Below, piece after piece: positions 13,401 to 25,776 of a stretch of 64,000 bases of DNA; the stretch's first letter is position 1; every line of letters begins with the position of its first letter. The position numbers and the translations under genes were made by a program. The stretch is from Mycocentrospora acerina (taxonomy: Eukaryota; Ascomycota; Dothideomycetes; Pleosporales), in NCBI GenBank assembly GCA_022701365.1, contig JAKUHH010000216.1, forward strand, positions 62,001 through 126,000, in the 5' to 3' direction. The notes below the pieces were generated by a model. That model was not told the origin of the DNA, did not search any database, and worked only from the letters and a program-made list of their open reading frames with translations.

Positions 13401-16400
13401 CAGCCATCGACTACGGCATTGTTAGCAAAGCGTTCTACAAGACTGTTGAATGATTTGGAAAATGGCTGCCGCAAAGCCAATATTAGTCTTCAAGCCGCAG
13501 GTTCTACTAGCTGGCTTGCACTTCTATCCGCCTACACTGGCCAACCAACGGTGACATGTGGCATCGTTTTATCGGGTCGCAGCTTTGAGGCTGCTACAGA
13601 AGTGGCTTTTCCCTGCCTAAACACAGTACCTCTGACATGTACCATATCAAGAGATTGTGCAGAAACATTGGCAGCAGTCATGACTCTGAACGCCAAAATT
13701 CAAGAATATCAATACACACCGCTAAACGAGATACAACGCTACATGGGATACCCAAACGAGCCACTTTTCGACTCAATCTTTGCCTATCAAAAGCCGACGA
13801 ACGTAGGAGGAGGACTAGAGGCCGATCTTTGGAACGTGATCGATGAAGGGGCGAGTACAGAATATCCGTTGTCTATTGAACTAGAGCCGAAGGAAGGTCT
13901 TCTGGAGTATCGACTTACCTTCTTACCACATATTATACCGCTGGAGCAAGCCAAAATGATTCTCGATCAGTTAGACCATCTGATGGAGTGTTTCATCTTC
14001 CAGCGAGATCGTCTCGTTACTGAGAGTTCACTCAGCCCTTCGCTGTACTCTATCACACCAGCCAAGGAAAACTCACTTCCATCAGAGGCTACGTTACTTC
14101 ATGAGCTTTTTGAGATTACTGCAACCAATTTTCCCGAACACATCGCGTTCGACTTTGCGCATACAATTCATGACTCTGGTTATTTAAGCAAATCTTGGAC
14201 ATACAAGGAGCTTGATGCTGAGGGAAATCGTGTTGCTCATTTACTGATTTCTCAAGGCGCTCTTCCCGGCGATCTCATTGGCGTTTGTTTCGACAAGTGT
14301 CCGGAGGCCTCTTTCGCAATGCTTGGGATACTGAAGGCTGGATGTGCGTTTGTGGCAATAGACCCTGGGGCGCCTGCTGCACGTCAGGCGTTCATCATCA
14401 AAGATTCGGACGCCCGAGCCGTTTTATCTATGAAATTGCAGTCGGCTCAGTTTGTGGAAGATATCAACGTACCCGTACTGAATATAGATGATCTTGAGTT
14501 AAACTCAGCACCACAGACTAAGCCAGTCCTACAGAGGAGGATTGATCCTCAAGACCGGAGCTACTGTTTGTATACTAGTGGTACTACTGGTACGCCAAAG
14601 GGATGTGAGCTGACACATGAGAATGCTGTACAGGCGCTCCTTGCCTTTCAACGCTTATTTGCAGGACATTGGGACACAAATTCGCGCTGGTTACAATTCG
14701 CGTCGTTTCATTTCGATGTTTCGGTTCTCGAGCAATATTGGAGTTGGTCTGTCGGTATCTGTGTTGTTTCAGCACCTCGAGACCTCATATTTGAGAACTT
14801 GGCTCATTCGATTAACACTTTGGGCATTACGCATATCGATCTGACGCCTAGTCTCGCCCAGATGTTACATCCAGATGACGTACCGAGTCTTTGCAGAGGT
14901 GTCTTCATCACGGGAGGTGAGAGTCTCAAGCAAGAAATATTAGATGTTTGGGGTCCAACAGGTGTGATTCACAACGGATATGGACCAACGGAGGCAACCA
15001 TCGGTTGTACTATGTACCCACGCGTACCTGCCAACGGTAAGCCTTCGAACATCGGGCCTCAGTTTGACAATGTTGGGTCATTTGTTCTCCAGCCGGACTC
15101 GGACAAGCCCGTTCTTCGAGGAGCTGTTGGTGAGCTCTGTATCTCTGGAAAACTTGTTGGAAAGGGCTACCTCAATCGCCCTGACCTAACCAAAGAACGA
15201 TTTCCTTACCTGGAAAACTTGGTCGAACGAGTGTACCGTACTGGTGATCTTGTTAGGATACTTCATGATGGTACTTTCGATTTTCTTGGTAGGGCAGACG
15301 ACCAAGTCAAGCTACGTGGACAACGTCTCGAGATCGGCGAGATTAATTCTGTCATTAGGCGATCCTGTGGTGATGTCTCAGACGTTGCGACATTGGTATT
15401 GAAACACCCTAAGCAGCAGAAGGAACAACTGGTTTCTTTCGTCGTATTAGGGTACGGGTTCAAGAATAACTCTCATACTTCGTCAGACAAATCAGATGTT
15501 GTGAGTCGAGTAAAGGAAGCATGCCAAGAGAGATTACCATTGTACATGGTACCGACACATTTCCTTCGCCTTGATTCCATACCGTTAAACACCAACAATA
15601 AAGCCGACGGAAAGAAACTCAAAGAGATATACTACACCACGTCAATCAACGACCTACAAAATCTTTCATCCAGCAAGGGTGGGCAGGACGATATATGGAC
15701 AAAGCCAGAACAGCAACTCCGCAGTCTGCTCAAGGAAGTACTTAATGTGAGGGAAGTTGATATTGGTAAAGACTCAAGCTTTTTCGAGCTGGGTATGGAC
15801 TCAATCTCTGTCATTGGTGTTTCAAGAGCACTGAAGAAAGCTGGATTCTCAGATGCTACGGCGTCGTCGATTATGCAAAACCCTACCATCCGACGATTTT
15901 CCAAAGCTCTAATTTCAACGAAAGATAATTCAAATGACTTTGGATCTTTTGTTGCAGCACAGCAAGTCATTACTGCAGCTCAGCATCGTCATCGACGAAC
16001 AGTCGCATATGCTCTTTCCATCAGTCCCTCCGATATTGAAGCTCTTGCGCCATGCACTCCGCTTCAACAGGGTATGATCGCGAGATTCTTGGAAAGCAAT
16101 GACGGGGTATATTGTAACACCTTCCATTTCGAGCTAAGCAACGATGTCGACGAACTAAAACTCCGAGCAGCATGGCAAAACGTGCAAACCTCGACTCAAA
16201 TTCTACGGACCGTGTTTGAAAATACGGATGACGGGTACGTCCAGGCAGTGATACGGCAGACTTCTCTACCCTGGAAGATGGAGAGTGTCATGAAGAATGA
16301 ATCTATGGAGGAATGTTTGATAAGACTAAGACAGAACTGGTTACAAGTCAATCGAATTGAGCTCAGGCGGCCATTTGAGATTCTGTGCGTAGCTATGCCA

Positions 16401-19400
16401 GACCGGAGAATCCTAGCTGTACACTTATTTCACGGACTTTACGACGGCAGCAGTATCCGAATATTGTTTGAATCCGTCTGGAACGAGTACAATGGGCGAA
16501 CAGTGGATAATTCCGCACCTTCATTTCAATCGGCACTCGCTTATGGTCCGCTGCGAGTTATCGAAGGCACAAAGGCATTTTGGCAAGACCACCTGTCGAA
16601 TAATCATCTCAATCTGTTCCCTAGGCTCATCGAAACTCCAAGTGACAAACCAATCGTCCTTACCCGGATCTTGAGTTCTTTGACAACCCTGGATCCAATC
16701 AGACGTAAGATGAAGGTGACTTCTCAGGCGATCGCTCAGGCATGCTGGATCAGCGTTCTCAATGGATACCTTAAAGGCCTTGTCACTTTGGGTTTGGTTG
16801 TGTCAGGTCGAAGCCTTGACCTGGAAGATGCCGAACGCATTGTTGGGCCACTGTTCAACACTATCCCTCATCAATACAACCCTCAACATACTGAATCCTG
16901 GGCTTCAATGATAAAGAAACTTCACGACTTCAATATTGCGGTCCATCCTTACCAACATACCCCTCTGAGGGATATTACAAAGTGGTGCAAACGAAGTCCT
17001 AGCCAACCTCTTTTTGATACTCTGTTCGTTTTCCAGATGGCCCAGGGTGATGATAATTACACAAAGAACGATCAGTGGATACTTCTAGACGGAGAAGCTG
17101 AGGCAGATTACCCTGTGTCCTTCGAGGTCGAACAACGAGGAACGGAAGAGCTTAAATTGACACTGGTTACGCAAAGGCACATATCAAACGAAAAAACCTC
17201 AAACGATATTCTCGATCGATTCGAAAAAGCATTACGTCAAGTATTGGCAGATTCGACAACGACTGCAGAGCTTTTTCTTGGAATAAATGGCGCCACGGAA
17301 AATGGAAGTGCCGAAAAAAATGAAATTTCAAACGAAACAAATATCAAGTCAGATTTCGAATGGACAAATGAAGCACTCAAAATTAGGAACGAAATTGCTG
17401 CCTTAACGGGTATTGCTATTGAAGAGATCAGCGAGTCGACGACAATCTTCCAGTCGGGTCTTGACAGTATTGATGCGATCAAGTTGTCCTCAAGGTTGAG
17501 AAAACATGGTTTGGATTTGCCTGTGAGTGCCATTATGCGCGGTCTTACTATTAGGAACATGATTGGAAGTATCTCCAGCAGCAAAATACGGAGTGATGGA
17601 ATCTCACCAGATATCCAGTTGGATTCGCATAAAAGAGAGCTTGAAAGCTACCTTAAACAGTGTAACTTCGACATGGAAGACGTCAAGCAAGTCCTACCAT
17701 TGACGCCACTGCAAGAAGCCATTACTGCTGAAATGGTTGCTTCAGACTTTGAGAGATACTACAATTTCGACGTTTTGGAGCTGTCACAAGCTGTCGACGT
17801 CAATAAGCTACGAAATGCGTGGGAACAAGTCGTTCGTGCTTCGCCAATTTTGCGCACCTCCTTTGTCGAGGTAGATGATGTCAAGTTGCACGATACTTTG
17901 GCACAAGTCATTCGTCATCAGCCTCATGACTTTTGGACAGAGATCAGCGTAGACAACGAGCCCGACTTTTCGCCCATTTTCGAGGCGTTCCGTAAGGAAG
18001 CTCTCACATCTTCGTTGTCGATCCCCCTCTTCAATGTTCGTCTTGTCCAAACACCTAGTCATTCCTATATCCTGCTGGCCATCTCGCACGCTCTCTATGA
18101 TGGATGGTCTCTCGATTTGCTGCACTCTGATATTCATCGCGCGTATCACGATCATTTCACTCCTCGGCCCGATTACGAACCAACTTTAGCAAAGATCTTA
18201 TCCACTTCTGATGATGATGCAACATCATTCTGGCGAGACTATCTAACAGACGCGAAGTTGAACTCACTTCCTCGGCACTCAGGCACTTCGAAAGCAAAAA
18301 AGCGTGGAGTCTGTCGTCATGAACTATCCAGCCGCGTGAGTCTGTCCAAGATTCAGGCTTTTGCAAGACAAAACAACATCTCCCTTCAGACGTTGGGTCA
18401 GACAGTCTTCGGAATAGTACTAGCTTCCTATCTCCAATCACTAGATGTCACATTTGGGTGTGTACTCTCTGGTCGTGACGACGACGAACAATCGCAGCTC
18501 TTGTTCCCGATTATGAATACTGTTGCTGTTCGTACGATACTTCATGGATCCCACAATGAAATATTGCAATACGTGCAAACCAATTTCAACAGTATTAAGC
18601 AGTGGCAGCATTATCCGCTACGCAGAGCTTTGTCCGCAGCTGGAGTACGCGGCAGGCTTTTTGAAAGCCTCTTCATATACCAGAAGGCTATGGACAGGTT
18701 TAAAGACGAGACCGAAAGGTTGTATCGAAGCGTTGAGGGCCACAGTAATGTCGAGTATTCCGTCTGTGTAGAGATGGAGGTTGTAAGTGATGAGCTGACA
18801 TGGCGGTGCGCAATGAGCGATGATGTGTTTTCTGAAGCAGAGACAAAAGAATTTTTGAGCAGGTTAGATGAGGTCCTGTCACAAGTCATAAAGCAGCCCG
18901 AACGCCAGGTCATCGAAGCCTCTTCGCGAGGAGTGTCAGTCTGTGGGCTACCACCATTCGAAAGTGAACTTGGAAGGATGCCCAATGGCACGTCATCCAA
19001 AGTTGCTAAGAATCTTGACCAGAGGGCGCAGTCGCAGACGGCACGGAAAATACTCGAAGTTTTAGCCGCAGTCTCCAGAACACCCCAAGAGGAGATTACA
19101 ACAGACATGACTATTTTCCACATTGGTTTGGACTCTATCAGTGCAATCAAGGTATCTTCACTTCTCCGCAAGCAAAACGTGGCTCTCAGCGTAGGCGATA
19201 TGCTCAGAGCTGGTACTGTGGAAAATATGGTTCAAATGGTTGATGAACGCCCTGCCACTCCTACAAACAAGGAAGAGGTCATCGGCCCGAGCACCGAAGA
19301 AGGCCTCTATGATCTGGACCGGGCACAGTTACTACGTCTAGCCAGATTAGAGGAGACAGATGTTCAGGACATATTACCCGTCACCAGTGGGCAGCTCTAC

Positions 19401-20726
19401 ATGCTGTCAACGTGGATCAACTCCGAAGGAAGTGCCTTCTACCCAAAATTCAGATACATTATTTGCGGATCGGTGGACTTCAAGACACTTCAAAATTCGT
19501 GGACAGCCCTCGCAGCCGCTAATGGGATATTGCGGACACGTTTTGTCGCCACCAAGAATAGCCGCGTACCTTATGTACAGATAGTACTGCAAGAGGTGGA
19601 CGATTTTGTAGCAAACATCACGGAACTAAATGAAGAAGGCATGCACGCTTGCATCAAGCAGAATACTTCAAACCAACCATGGGCACGACTTTTCGTATCA
19701 CAGACTTCAACCGGCTGGAATCTAATGTTGCAGATCCACCATGCACTGTATGATGGTGTCAGCCTACCGCTTCTGATGCAGCAATATCAGGATCTTTGCA
19801 ATGGAAGCAAAGTACTTGCATCAAGTGGCACGCTTTCCAGGCTTGTTGTCAACCACTCGAGTGCAGAAGAGGTAGAGAATCGGAGAGCGTTTTGGACAAA
19901 GTATTTAGGCGGTTTCAAGCAACACCGTCTCTCTCAGCCATTAGCACCACCCACAGCCAAAACAGAGATTTTCAGACCAGCCATGCTTCAAACTTGTACA
20001 CTAGAGATGGTTTCCCGGAAATACGGCATCTCGATACAAGCGTTTTTCCTCGCCACGTATGCAAAGCTCTACGCTGCTCTTACGGAAACTCCCAAGAGTG
20101 AGGACGTTGTGATTGGAGTCTATTTGGCGAACCGATCACTTCCGATTGAGAATCTGATGTCGGCCGCCATTCCGACGGTGAATCTTCTCCCCCTACGAAT
20201 TTCTCTGCCGCTCGAAACTAGTATTATAGACATCGCCATACAAGTCCAACGAGATCTACAAGGGATTAGCAGCTCAACAAACGCGCTGGCCAGTCTATGG
20301 GAAATCAATGGATGGACGGGCGTGCAGGTCGACACATTTGTTAACTTCCTTGCGCTTCCTGATGTTGAGCCAGAGGAGAAGATGGGTTCGAGTAGCGTTG
20401 GTGTGAAGATTAGTCATGTTGGAGGATGGGAGCAGTATATGAAAAGAGTGACAATGCTCAAAACCGGAGTCACGGAGGGTTTGAGTCAACTGAGAGATGA
20501 GATGGTGAATGGGGTATATTTGGTGAGTCACTTTTTTCTGACAATATCAAGATATAACGAGCTAACATGTGCGCAGCATGCTGTCGATATCGAAGCGACA
20601 GTTCGCGACGGTGTATTGAGTGTGGGTATTTTTGCACCAGTGGAAATGATGAGTGTGGAGGGAGGAGAGAGACTGATTCAGAGTGTTAGGAAGGAGTTGG
20701 AAACTCTAAGTGAGAGTGCGGTATAG
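4451..20726 (+). CDS. NPS2: Ferrichrome-type siderophore nonribosomal peptide synthetase (NPS2/SidC-like)
   Basis: Likely makes the intracellular hydroxamate siderophore ferricrocin or a relative, a cyclic hexapeptide of small amino acids and three N5-acyl-N5-hydroxyornithines. Exons are 4451..8516, 8563..20522 and 20577..20726, giving about 5,391 residues. Domain order is A1-T1-C1-A2-T2-C2-A3-T3-C3-A4-T4-C4-T5-C5-T6-C6. Anchors: A3-motif TSGSTG near residues 180, 1225 and 2292, and TSGTTG near 3360; carrier serines in GLNSL (T1, near 590) and GLDSIS-like motifs near 1630, 2684, 3765, 4321 and 4877; C-domain HHxxxDG-type motifs near 758, 1834, 2895 (FHALFDA), 3978 (FHGLYDG), 4531 (SHALYDG) and 5081. 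There is no thioesterase; it ends in a C domain, as in fungal cyclising NRPSs. The terminal T-C-T-C pair is the hallmark of ferrichrome synthetases. I chose ATG 4451 because A-domain similarity begins just after it; in-frame ATGs also occur at 4394 and 4415. The final product is inferred. Confidence 0.92.
8517..8562 (+). other. NRPS intron 1
   Basis: A 46-bp intron with a GTAAGA donor, a CTAAC branch point and a CCAG acceptor. It splits a glycine codon just before the A5 motif YGPSE of the second adenylation domain. Without splicing the frame closes at 8551, so removal is required to join the two long frames. Confidence 0.9.
20523..20576 (+). other. NRPS intron 2 (54 bp, in frame, no stop)
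   Basis: GTGAGT donor, GCTAAC branch point and GCGCAG acceptor. Its length is a multiple of three and it has no stop codon, so the frame reads through. Splice signals and the odd encoded residues argue that it is a genuine intron near the C-terminus of the last condensation domain. Confidence 0.8.
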
Positions 20727-20953
20727 ATTGTATGTTTTCTGGGCTAAATCTGTTTGGAGTTTTGGCTGTCGGAATTGGAGTTGGAGGTGACCTATGTTGG
20801 CGTTTTATGGAATATTTTGTAAGGGATTTTTATTTGTCTTGGGTGTTTGGTATCGAATTCAGTCTACTATGATGCCTCTGTGTGTCATGCTCTATTCCCT
20901 GGTTTTTTTCCTTGCCAACTTTCAATCCATCTATCCACCACTCCATCCACCCA

Positions 20954-21477
20954 TCATCTCCTCTCCACATTCCCAAAAACACCCAAGAGCGTCGCCAAGC
21001 GATTCACGTGCAAAAATGCCGTAATCCCAATGTTCCCCCACATGAGAGCATTATACGCAGCAAAATTCCAAAACACATCCGCGCCCATGACACGATAGTT
21101 TGCATAGATGTGTCCTAGATCCCCGCACGCGACCATGACGAGGTACCATTTGGTCACGTTTTCATCGCGTGTTATGGCGGTGCATAGGATGGCGAGGCCG
21201 GCGAGTAGGACAAAAATGTTGCCGGTTGAGTAGGCGAGGATCAGCGCCGAGGGAGGGAGGGAAAAGTTGGTTGGGTTGGATGGAGTGGGGAATTGCTCAG
21301 TGATGAAGAGAGAGGGGGAAGTGGTGGCGGCGTGGAAGCCGAGGAGAAGGGAGACTGGGGGGAGGGTTCTTAGTTTGGCAGTTGGAGGGGGTTGGTGTTG
21401 CTGAAGGGGAACGTACGGGGTTCCAGGTAGGTGAAGACTAGGGCAGGCCAGACGGGGAGTGTGGTTCCAAGGGCCAT
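20954..21477 (-). CDS. Small multipass membrane protein, DUF7704-like
   Basis: Two exons, 21477..21417 and 21354..20954, joined across a 62-bp intron (GTACGT donor, CCCCAG acceptor) to give 153 residues. The sequence shows about four hydrophobic segments: an N-terminal one containing FTYLEPL, a second following the ILAYSTGN stretch, and two more around YLVMVACGDLGHI and FWNFAAYNALMWGNIG. This size and the EP motif fit the fungal DUF7704 family of unknown function. The tail is short and ends in Arg-Arg. It converges on the NRPS 3' end with only about 230 bp between them. Nothing in the sequence ties it functionally to the siderophore genes. Confidence 0.7.
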
Positions 21478-21741
21478 TGCTGCTACTGTGATGAGTGGGG
21501 TTCAGGAGAAAAGCTGACAGACGAGTGAAGTTGCGAAGTTGTGAAGTTGTGTCAAGCAAGATACATGGACGAGTCCTGGGTTGCTGTCGTTGTTGATGTC
21601 GATGACGATGACGGTGGCCTATGGCTCGGAATGCCCGGGGGGTTCCGACGGAACGCGCTCACGAGTTGCAGCATGTTTCTGCCACTGTGGATTTTGAAAA
21701 CTGTGAAGCATGTTGTAGCTGCAGACTGGGTGAGTATCTAG

Positions 21742-21802
21742 TTTCCTTCTTCTTCTCCTTTTCCTTTTCCTTTTCCTGTTTCTTCTCCGTTTCCTCCCCC
21801 TG
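21742..21802 (+). repeat. Pyrimidine-rich tract upstream of GCIP-like gene
   Basis: A run of TTC, CTT and TTTTCC units forms a C/T tract on the plus strand about 175-235 bp before the start codon. Such tracts are common in promoters and leaders of filamentous ascomycetes; a role as core-promoter or leader element is inference. Confidence 0.4.
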
Positions 21803-21975
21803 TCCAAGACTGGAGGCAGAGAGTGCGACAGAATGCTGCTTATCGATAGTCGAGGCGCCCCTCCAAACCCTCCATGTCTTTTTTTGTCTTGCGACAAAAT
21901 TCCACTTCCAGTCGCACCGCTTTCTCCCCACCCACTCGTCTTTGCTCTTCTCGTCACTTTTTGAAGGGACCAAAC

Positions 21976-23088
21976 ATGGCCAAGCCAAAAGACATGCGCG
22001 CTCTCATCGAGCTCGCAAAGACCAACCAGACGCTCCTTGCACACTTCCAGTCGTCCCTCGCGCCCACAGCAACCACCAGCGCCCCGCCTCAAGCCCCTGC
22101 CATCGACCTTCCAAGCCCCCTCAACACCGTCAAAGCAACCGCAACACTTCTCCGTTCACACACGACAACCCTCTCGCTCCTGCTCCTCACCCCGCCCCTC
22201 ACCCCTTCCGCCATCATAGCAAAAATTAGCGATGTGAGCTCGGGAGCACTGAGCGGCATGGTCGCTGCTGCCTCGTACACCCCACAGCTCGGACAGAAGG
22301 ACGATCTGGGCAATATTATGCGTGCTGAGTTGAGGGTGCAAGTCAGGAGGTTGTTGGGCACGTGGGGAGATGTGCTTGCCTTGATCTTGCGCATGGCTGA
22401 GAGCAGACAAGGAAATGGAGGTTCAAAGGTCAAAGACAATGGACCCACAGAAACAGAAAAACAGGATGTGCTCTCTGCTACGGGTGTGGTTTGGGAGGCC
22501 TGTGATGCGCTGCTGAAGCTGTGTGCGGATGGCGTTGTGGGGTTGGTGGTTAAGAAGGCGGCGGAACTGCGAGCAGTGCTGTTAGACGCGATTGAAGAGC
22601 TGAAGGAGTGGGGAGAAGACGTCCAGGACGATGCTGACGAAGCCGAGGGCAGCGATGATGGCGAAGATGATATGTTCGCGGCAGAGAACAAGCTGGGCAA
22701 GGACGACGTTGAGCTAAAGGCACTGCTGGATAAGAGTGTGAAGAAGCTGAAGATGGTGGGCATGCTGTACCAGGCTCTGGCAAAGAGGAGACTGAAAACC
22801 TACTCGGCTTCTGCGCCAACGGCGAAAAACAACAGCACCGCCACACCAACCAGTCCAGCAAAGAAACTCGACGGCCTCATGTCACTTCTGAAAATGATAC
22901 CGGAAACTGTCGACGATCTTGCGAGTGCCTTTTACGACCTTGATGAAGATGAAGCAAGGGAGACACTTGAAAAGTGCTGCAGCGAAGCAAAGAGTGCGAT
23001 TGAGCTTGTTAAGCAAAGCTGGAATGGCTCGGATGACGAGTTCACAGCCTGGTCAGAAAAGTGGGTAGGCGCAATGGATGCCATCTGA
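21976..23088 (+). CDS. Cyclin-D1-binding protein 1-like (GCIP-type helical protein)
   Basis: Single exon of 370 residues starting MAKPKDMRAL. An in-frame ATG lies 102 bp upstream at 21874, but the family-like helical region begins only after 21976, so I take the later start. The protein is almost entirely helical. It has a central acidic stretch (near residues 215-235, rich in Asp and Glu) and a short Ser/Thr/Pro linker containing KKLDGLMSLLKMIP before the final helical bundle. Length and layout fit the GCIP/CCNDBP1 family, whose animal member binds cyclin D and HLH proteins; the fungal role is not established. It is convergent with the CFEM gene. Confidence 0.7.
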   Translation: MAKPKDMRALIELAKTNQTLLAHFQSSLAPTATTSAPPQAPAIDLPSPLNTVKATATLLRSHTTTLSLLLLTPPLTPSAIIAKISDVSSGALSGMVAAASYTPQLGQKDDLGNIMRAELRVQVRRLLGTWGDVLALILRMAESRQGNGGSKVKDNGPTETEKQDVLSATGVVWEACDALLKLCADGVVGLVVKKAAELRAVLLDAIEELKEWGEDVQDDADEAEGSDDGEDDMFAAENKLGKDDVELKALLDKSVKKLKMVGMLYQALAKRRLKTYSASAPTAKNNSTATPTSPAKKLDGLMSLLKMIPETVDDLASAFYDLDEDEARETLEKCCSEAKSAIELVKQSWNGSDDEFTAWSEKWVGAMDAI

Positions 23089-23325
23089 GCTCGAACATGT
23101 ACACTTGCGATGGTCATTTGCCAACTGAAGAAGAATAAGACTATGTTTAGCTTTCATGCCACCATCATCTACGCGCTGCCCAAAAGGCACATCTTGCATA
23201 CAATACTTCATGTACACTTCCGCCCCGAAAAAAACACCAAGCCTCCACCCAAGCATTCTTTTGAGGGCCAAAGTGAGCCTCAAAACGGGCCACCGTATGC
23301 GTATCCTCCAATCCCCAACATTTCT

Positions 23326-23931
23326 TCATGCACCAAATACACCAGCAGCAACACCCATCACCACAGCTCCCCACGCGACAGCATTCACACCCGCAGCGCC
23401 TGTGCTGCTCGCTGCCGCACCCGTAGCTGATGCAGAGCGGCTCGCGCTCGTACTCGCTGTCCTTGACGCGGATGCAGAACCAGAACCAGAACCAGATGCA
23501 GAGGCAACCGCGGTGGGGAGATTGCTGACGGTAATGCCTGCTTTGGCGCAGAGAGCAGCGACAGCGGGGGCGATGGCTACATTACATTGTCAGCTCGGTT
23601 TGTCCCTCGAATATAGACATGAACGAGGTTGGAGTGAATAGCGTACCAGAGATGTCGCTAGCCGAGCAGCGGCTTGGTGTGCAAGTCAAAAGAGTGTTTT
23701 GGATCGCGTCGCGGCCGGTGGTGCACTGGCAGGTTGTGTCCGAGATGCTGCATCCGGAGCCGGGCAGGGCAGCGGCGAAACAGGGAATCTTTCTTGAATA
23801 TTAGATTGGGCTTTCTAGAGGGCGGGACAGGAGAGACGCACAGCGCAAGTTGGGATTCCAGTAAGATCCTGAGCAGCGACAAGAGAGAAGGAAGTCGCGA
23901 ATGCGAGGGCGGCAGAGATGGCGAAGCGCAT
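23326..23931 (-). CDS. GPI-type CFEM-domain protein
   Basis: Three exons, 23931..23842, 23788..23647 and 23576..23326, encode 160 residues; the introns are 53 and 70 bp. It begins with a signal peptide (about residues 1-20, ending LVAAQ). A complete CFEM domain follows, with eight cysteines at 29, 33, 43, 50, 52, 66, 71 and 87. Asp47, three residues before Cys50, sits where CFEM haemophores carry their iron-coordinating Asp. A Ser/Ala-rich low-complexity linker and a hydrophobic C-terminus ending GVAAGVFGA suggest a GPI anchor. CFEM proteins occur at fungal cell surfaces, some binding haem and others acting in adhesion or virulence. It lies 2.6 kb beyond the siderophore NRPS, so an iron-uptake role is plausible but inferred. 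Confidence 0.85.
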
Positions 23932-25776
23932 GTTTGCGTAGTTTGAAAAGTAATTGTTTAGTTTGGAAATTGGAAAGAGCGTGAGTGACTAAATTGTCTG
24001 AAGAAGATGCTGAAGAAAGAAAATGTGGTCGTGTTGTGAACAGTGTAGAACAGAAAATGGTTGCCAAAAACGGACTGGACATGGACAACTACAGACAATA
24101 TCTATACTCGCCTTGCCTTATCTTTCTTCTAGCCCCTCTCCCCCTGCGGAAGTTGCCTCCTCTGTCAGACCTCGCCCAGCTTTTATTAAGTTCAGGCCCG
24201 TCGCTGTAACACTGGAGCCTTGGATCAAGAGCGGACCACGGCCTTGCAGAGATGGTGTAAAAGTCCAGTTCAGACCCTTTGTCGCGATTGGCTAGGCCAA
24301 GCACAAACGTCGCCGTACCTGCATCAATAGATGCATACATTGTTGTGCATCTCCACATCCCCTTGCCCATTTCCTATATCCATTGCCATATACATCATAG
24401 AACCTGTAACCCTGGCCCTCGCAATACCAATCGATTCCGTTCTCCGCACATGCATACCATACTTACACATATATAAGCACACGGACATGCATTCTCCCCC
24501 CCACGCATCCTTTCGCATATCTCATCTCATCGCATCCTTCGCAGGGGATAAGAAAAAAAAGATTCGATTCAACGATACGCACATGATTCATGCACCCTTC
24601 TCCCCTCCAATGCGCTATGCTAACTGCGCGTGCACAAGCTCGTGATGAATCGTGCGACACGACGTTAGGTGCCCGTGCGGCCGTCCCCTACCCGAACCAG
24701 ACTTTGACTTTTCTGTCGTGTGTTTCATGGGGGCCGGGACTGCATATGTATAGGTGTGGGTGGGTGCGAATGGGATGGGATAAGATGGGCAGGGAAGGGA
24801 TGAAGTAAACTAAGGAGTGATGTTACAGACGATGAGGTAGGCAACCTGGATAGACAGACACATCAAAAGGAGAAGAATACCAAGACGTTTGCTCCCTTTG
24901 TGCACCCTGTGCGGCTGCTATCTAAGGCCAATTTTGGTACTATTGACAATATGCGCACGCACTGAAGAGAACGTGTTGTGCTCCTCTAAATCGCGACTAG
25001 GAGCTTTGGGCACGTCTACTTGCGGGTATGCAAATGTCGATCATGTGCCGATCCACAATGTCATTGCTCCCGGCTTCTGAAACACCACCATTAGAACCCA
25101 AGGTATTTATCCTATTTTGCCGTTGTGCAAAACGCCAACCGGGAGGAAAAATTGCTTTTGCACCTACACCTGCATGGTGAAGAACGGGATAGCGGAAAGC
25201 CGGTGAAGAAATGGTTGCGTGCTTGTCCCTGCATAGTCACAATGGCCGAGCGTCACAAAGACATAGAAAAAAGTAAAAACTTGTGTGCGTGCGAGCGTAC
25301 TGCCAGTTAAACATTTACTATTCGAGTTATACGTCCATGTGATACTCCCACATTCTGATATCCCTCCCACCTACGATAGCAGACTAGCTACCAAGTTACA
25401 AAACTCCAAAGCATATCAACTGTAGCGTTTATATGTGTACGGATTGTGACAGATGATGTGATGCTAGCCTCTAGAACACCGCGTCCAGCCCGGTGACATG
25501 TCGCATTCTCAAATATAAAAAATCAAACAAAGTCAGAGTTACACCGAAATGTTCTCGACATTTCGCCAATGATCCAAATGGTCCCTATCGCTGAATGCAG
25601 AAGGAAGCGAATGCCCGACAAACGCAAAAGAAAAGATTGCACAAACTATGAGGTATATTGCTGAGTCAAAAAGAGAGGAAAATGCAGACCCATCAGGGCA
25701 AATAAAAAATTAGGAAAATGAAATCGGGTGGGCAAAGATGCCCCCAAGAGATATTTCGTGCGATGTAGCGAGTCGC
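23932..25776. other. Intergenic, no gene seen (1.8 kb)
   Basis: No reading frame here has convincing composition or a domain. The left end is the CFEM promoter and contains one simple GATA hexamer (AGATAA on the minus strand, near 24117-24122). The right end would be the 3' side of the large disordered-protein gene. There are CA/TA-rich patches but no clear long repeat. Confidence 0.6.
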
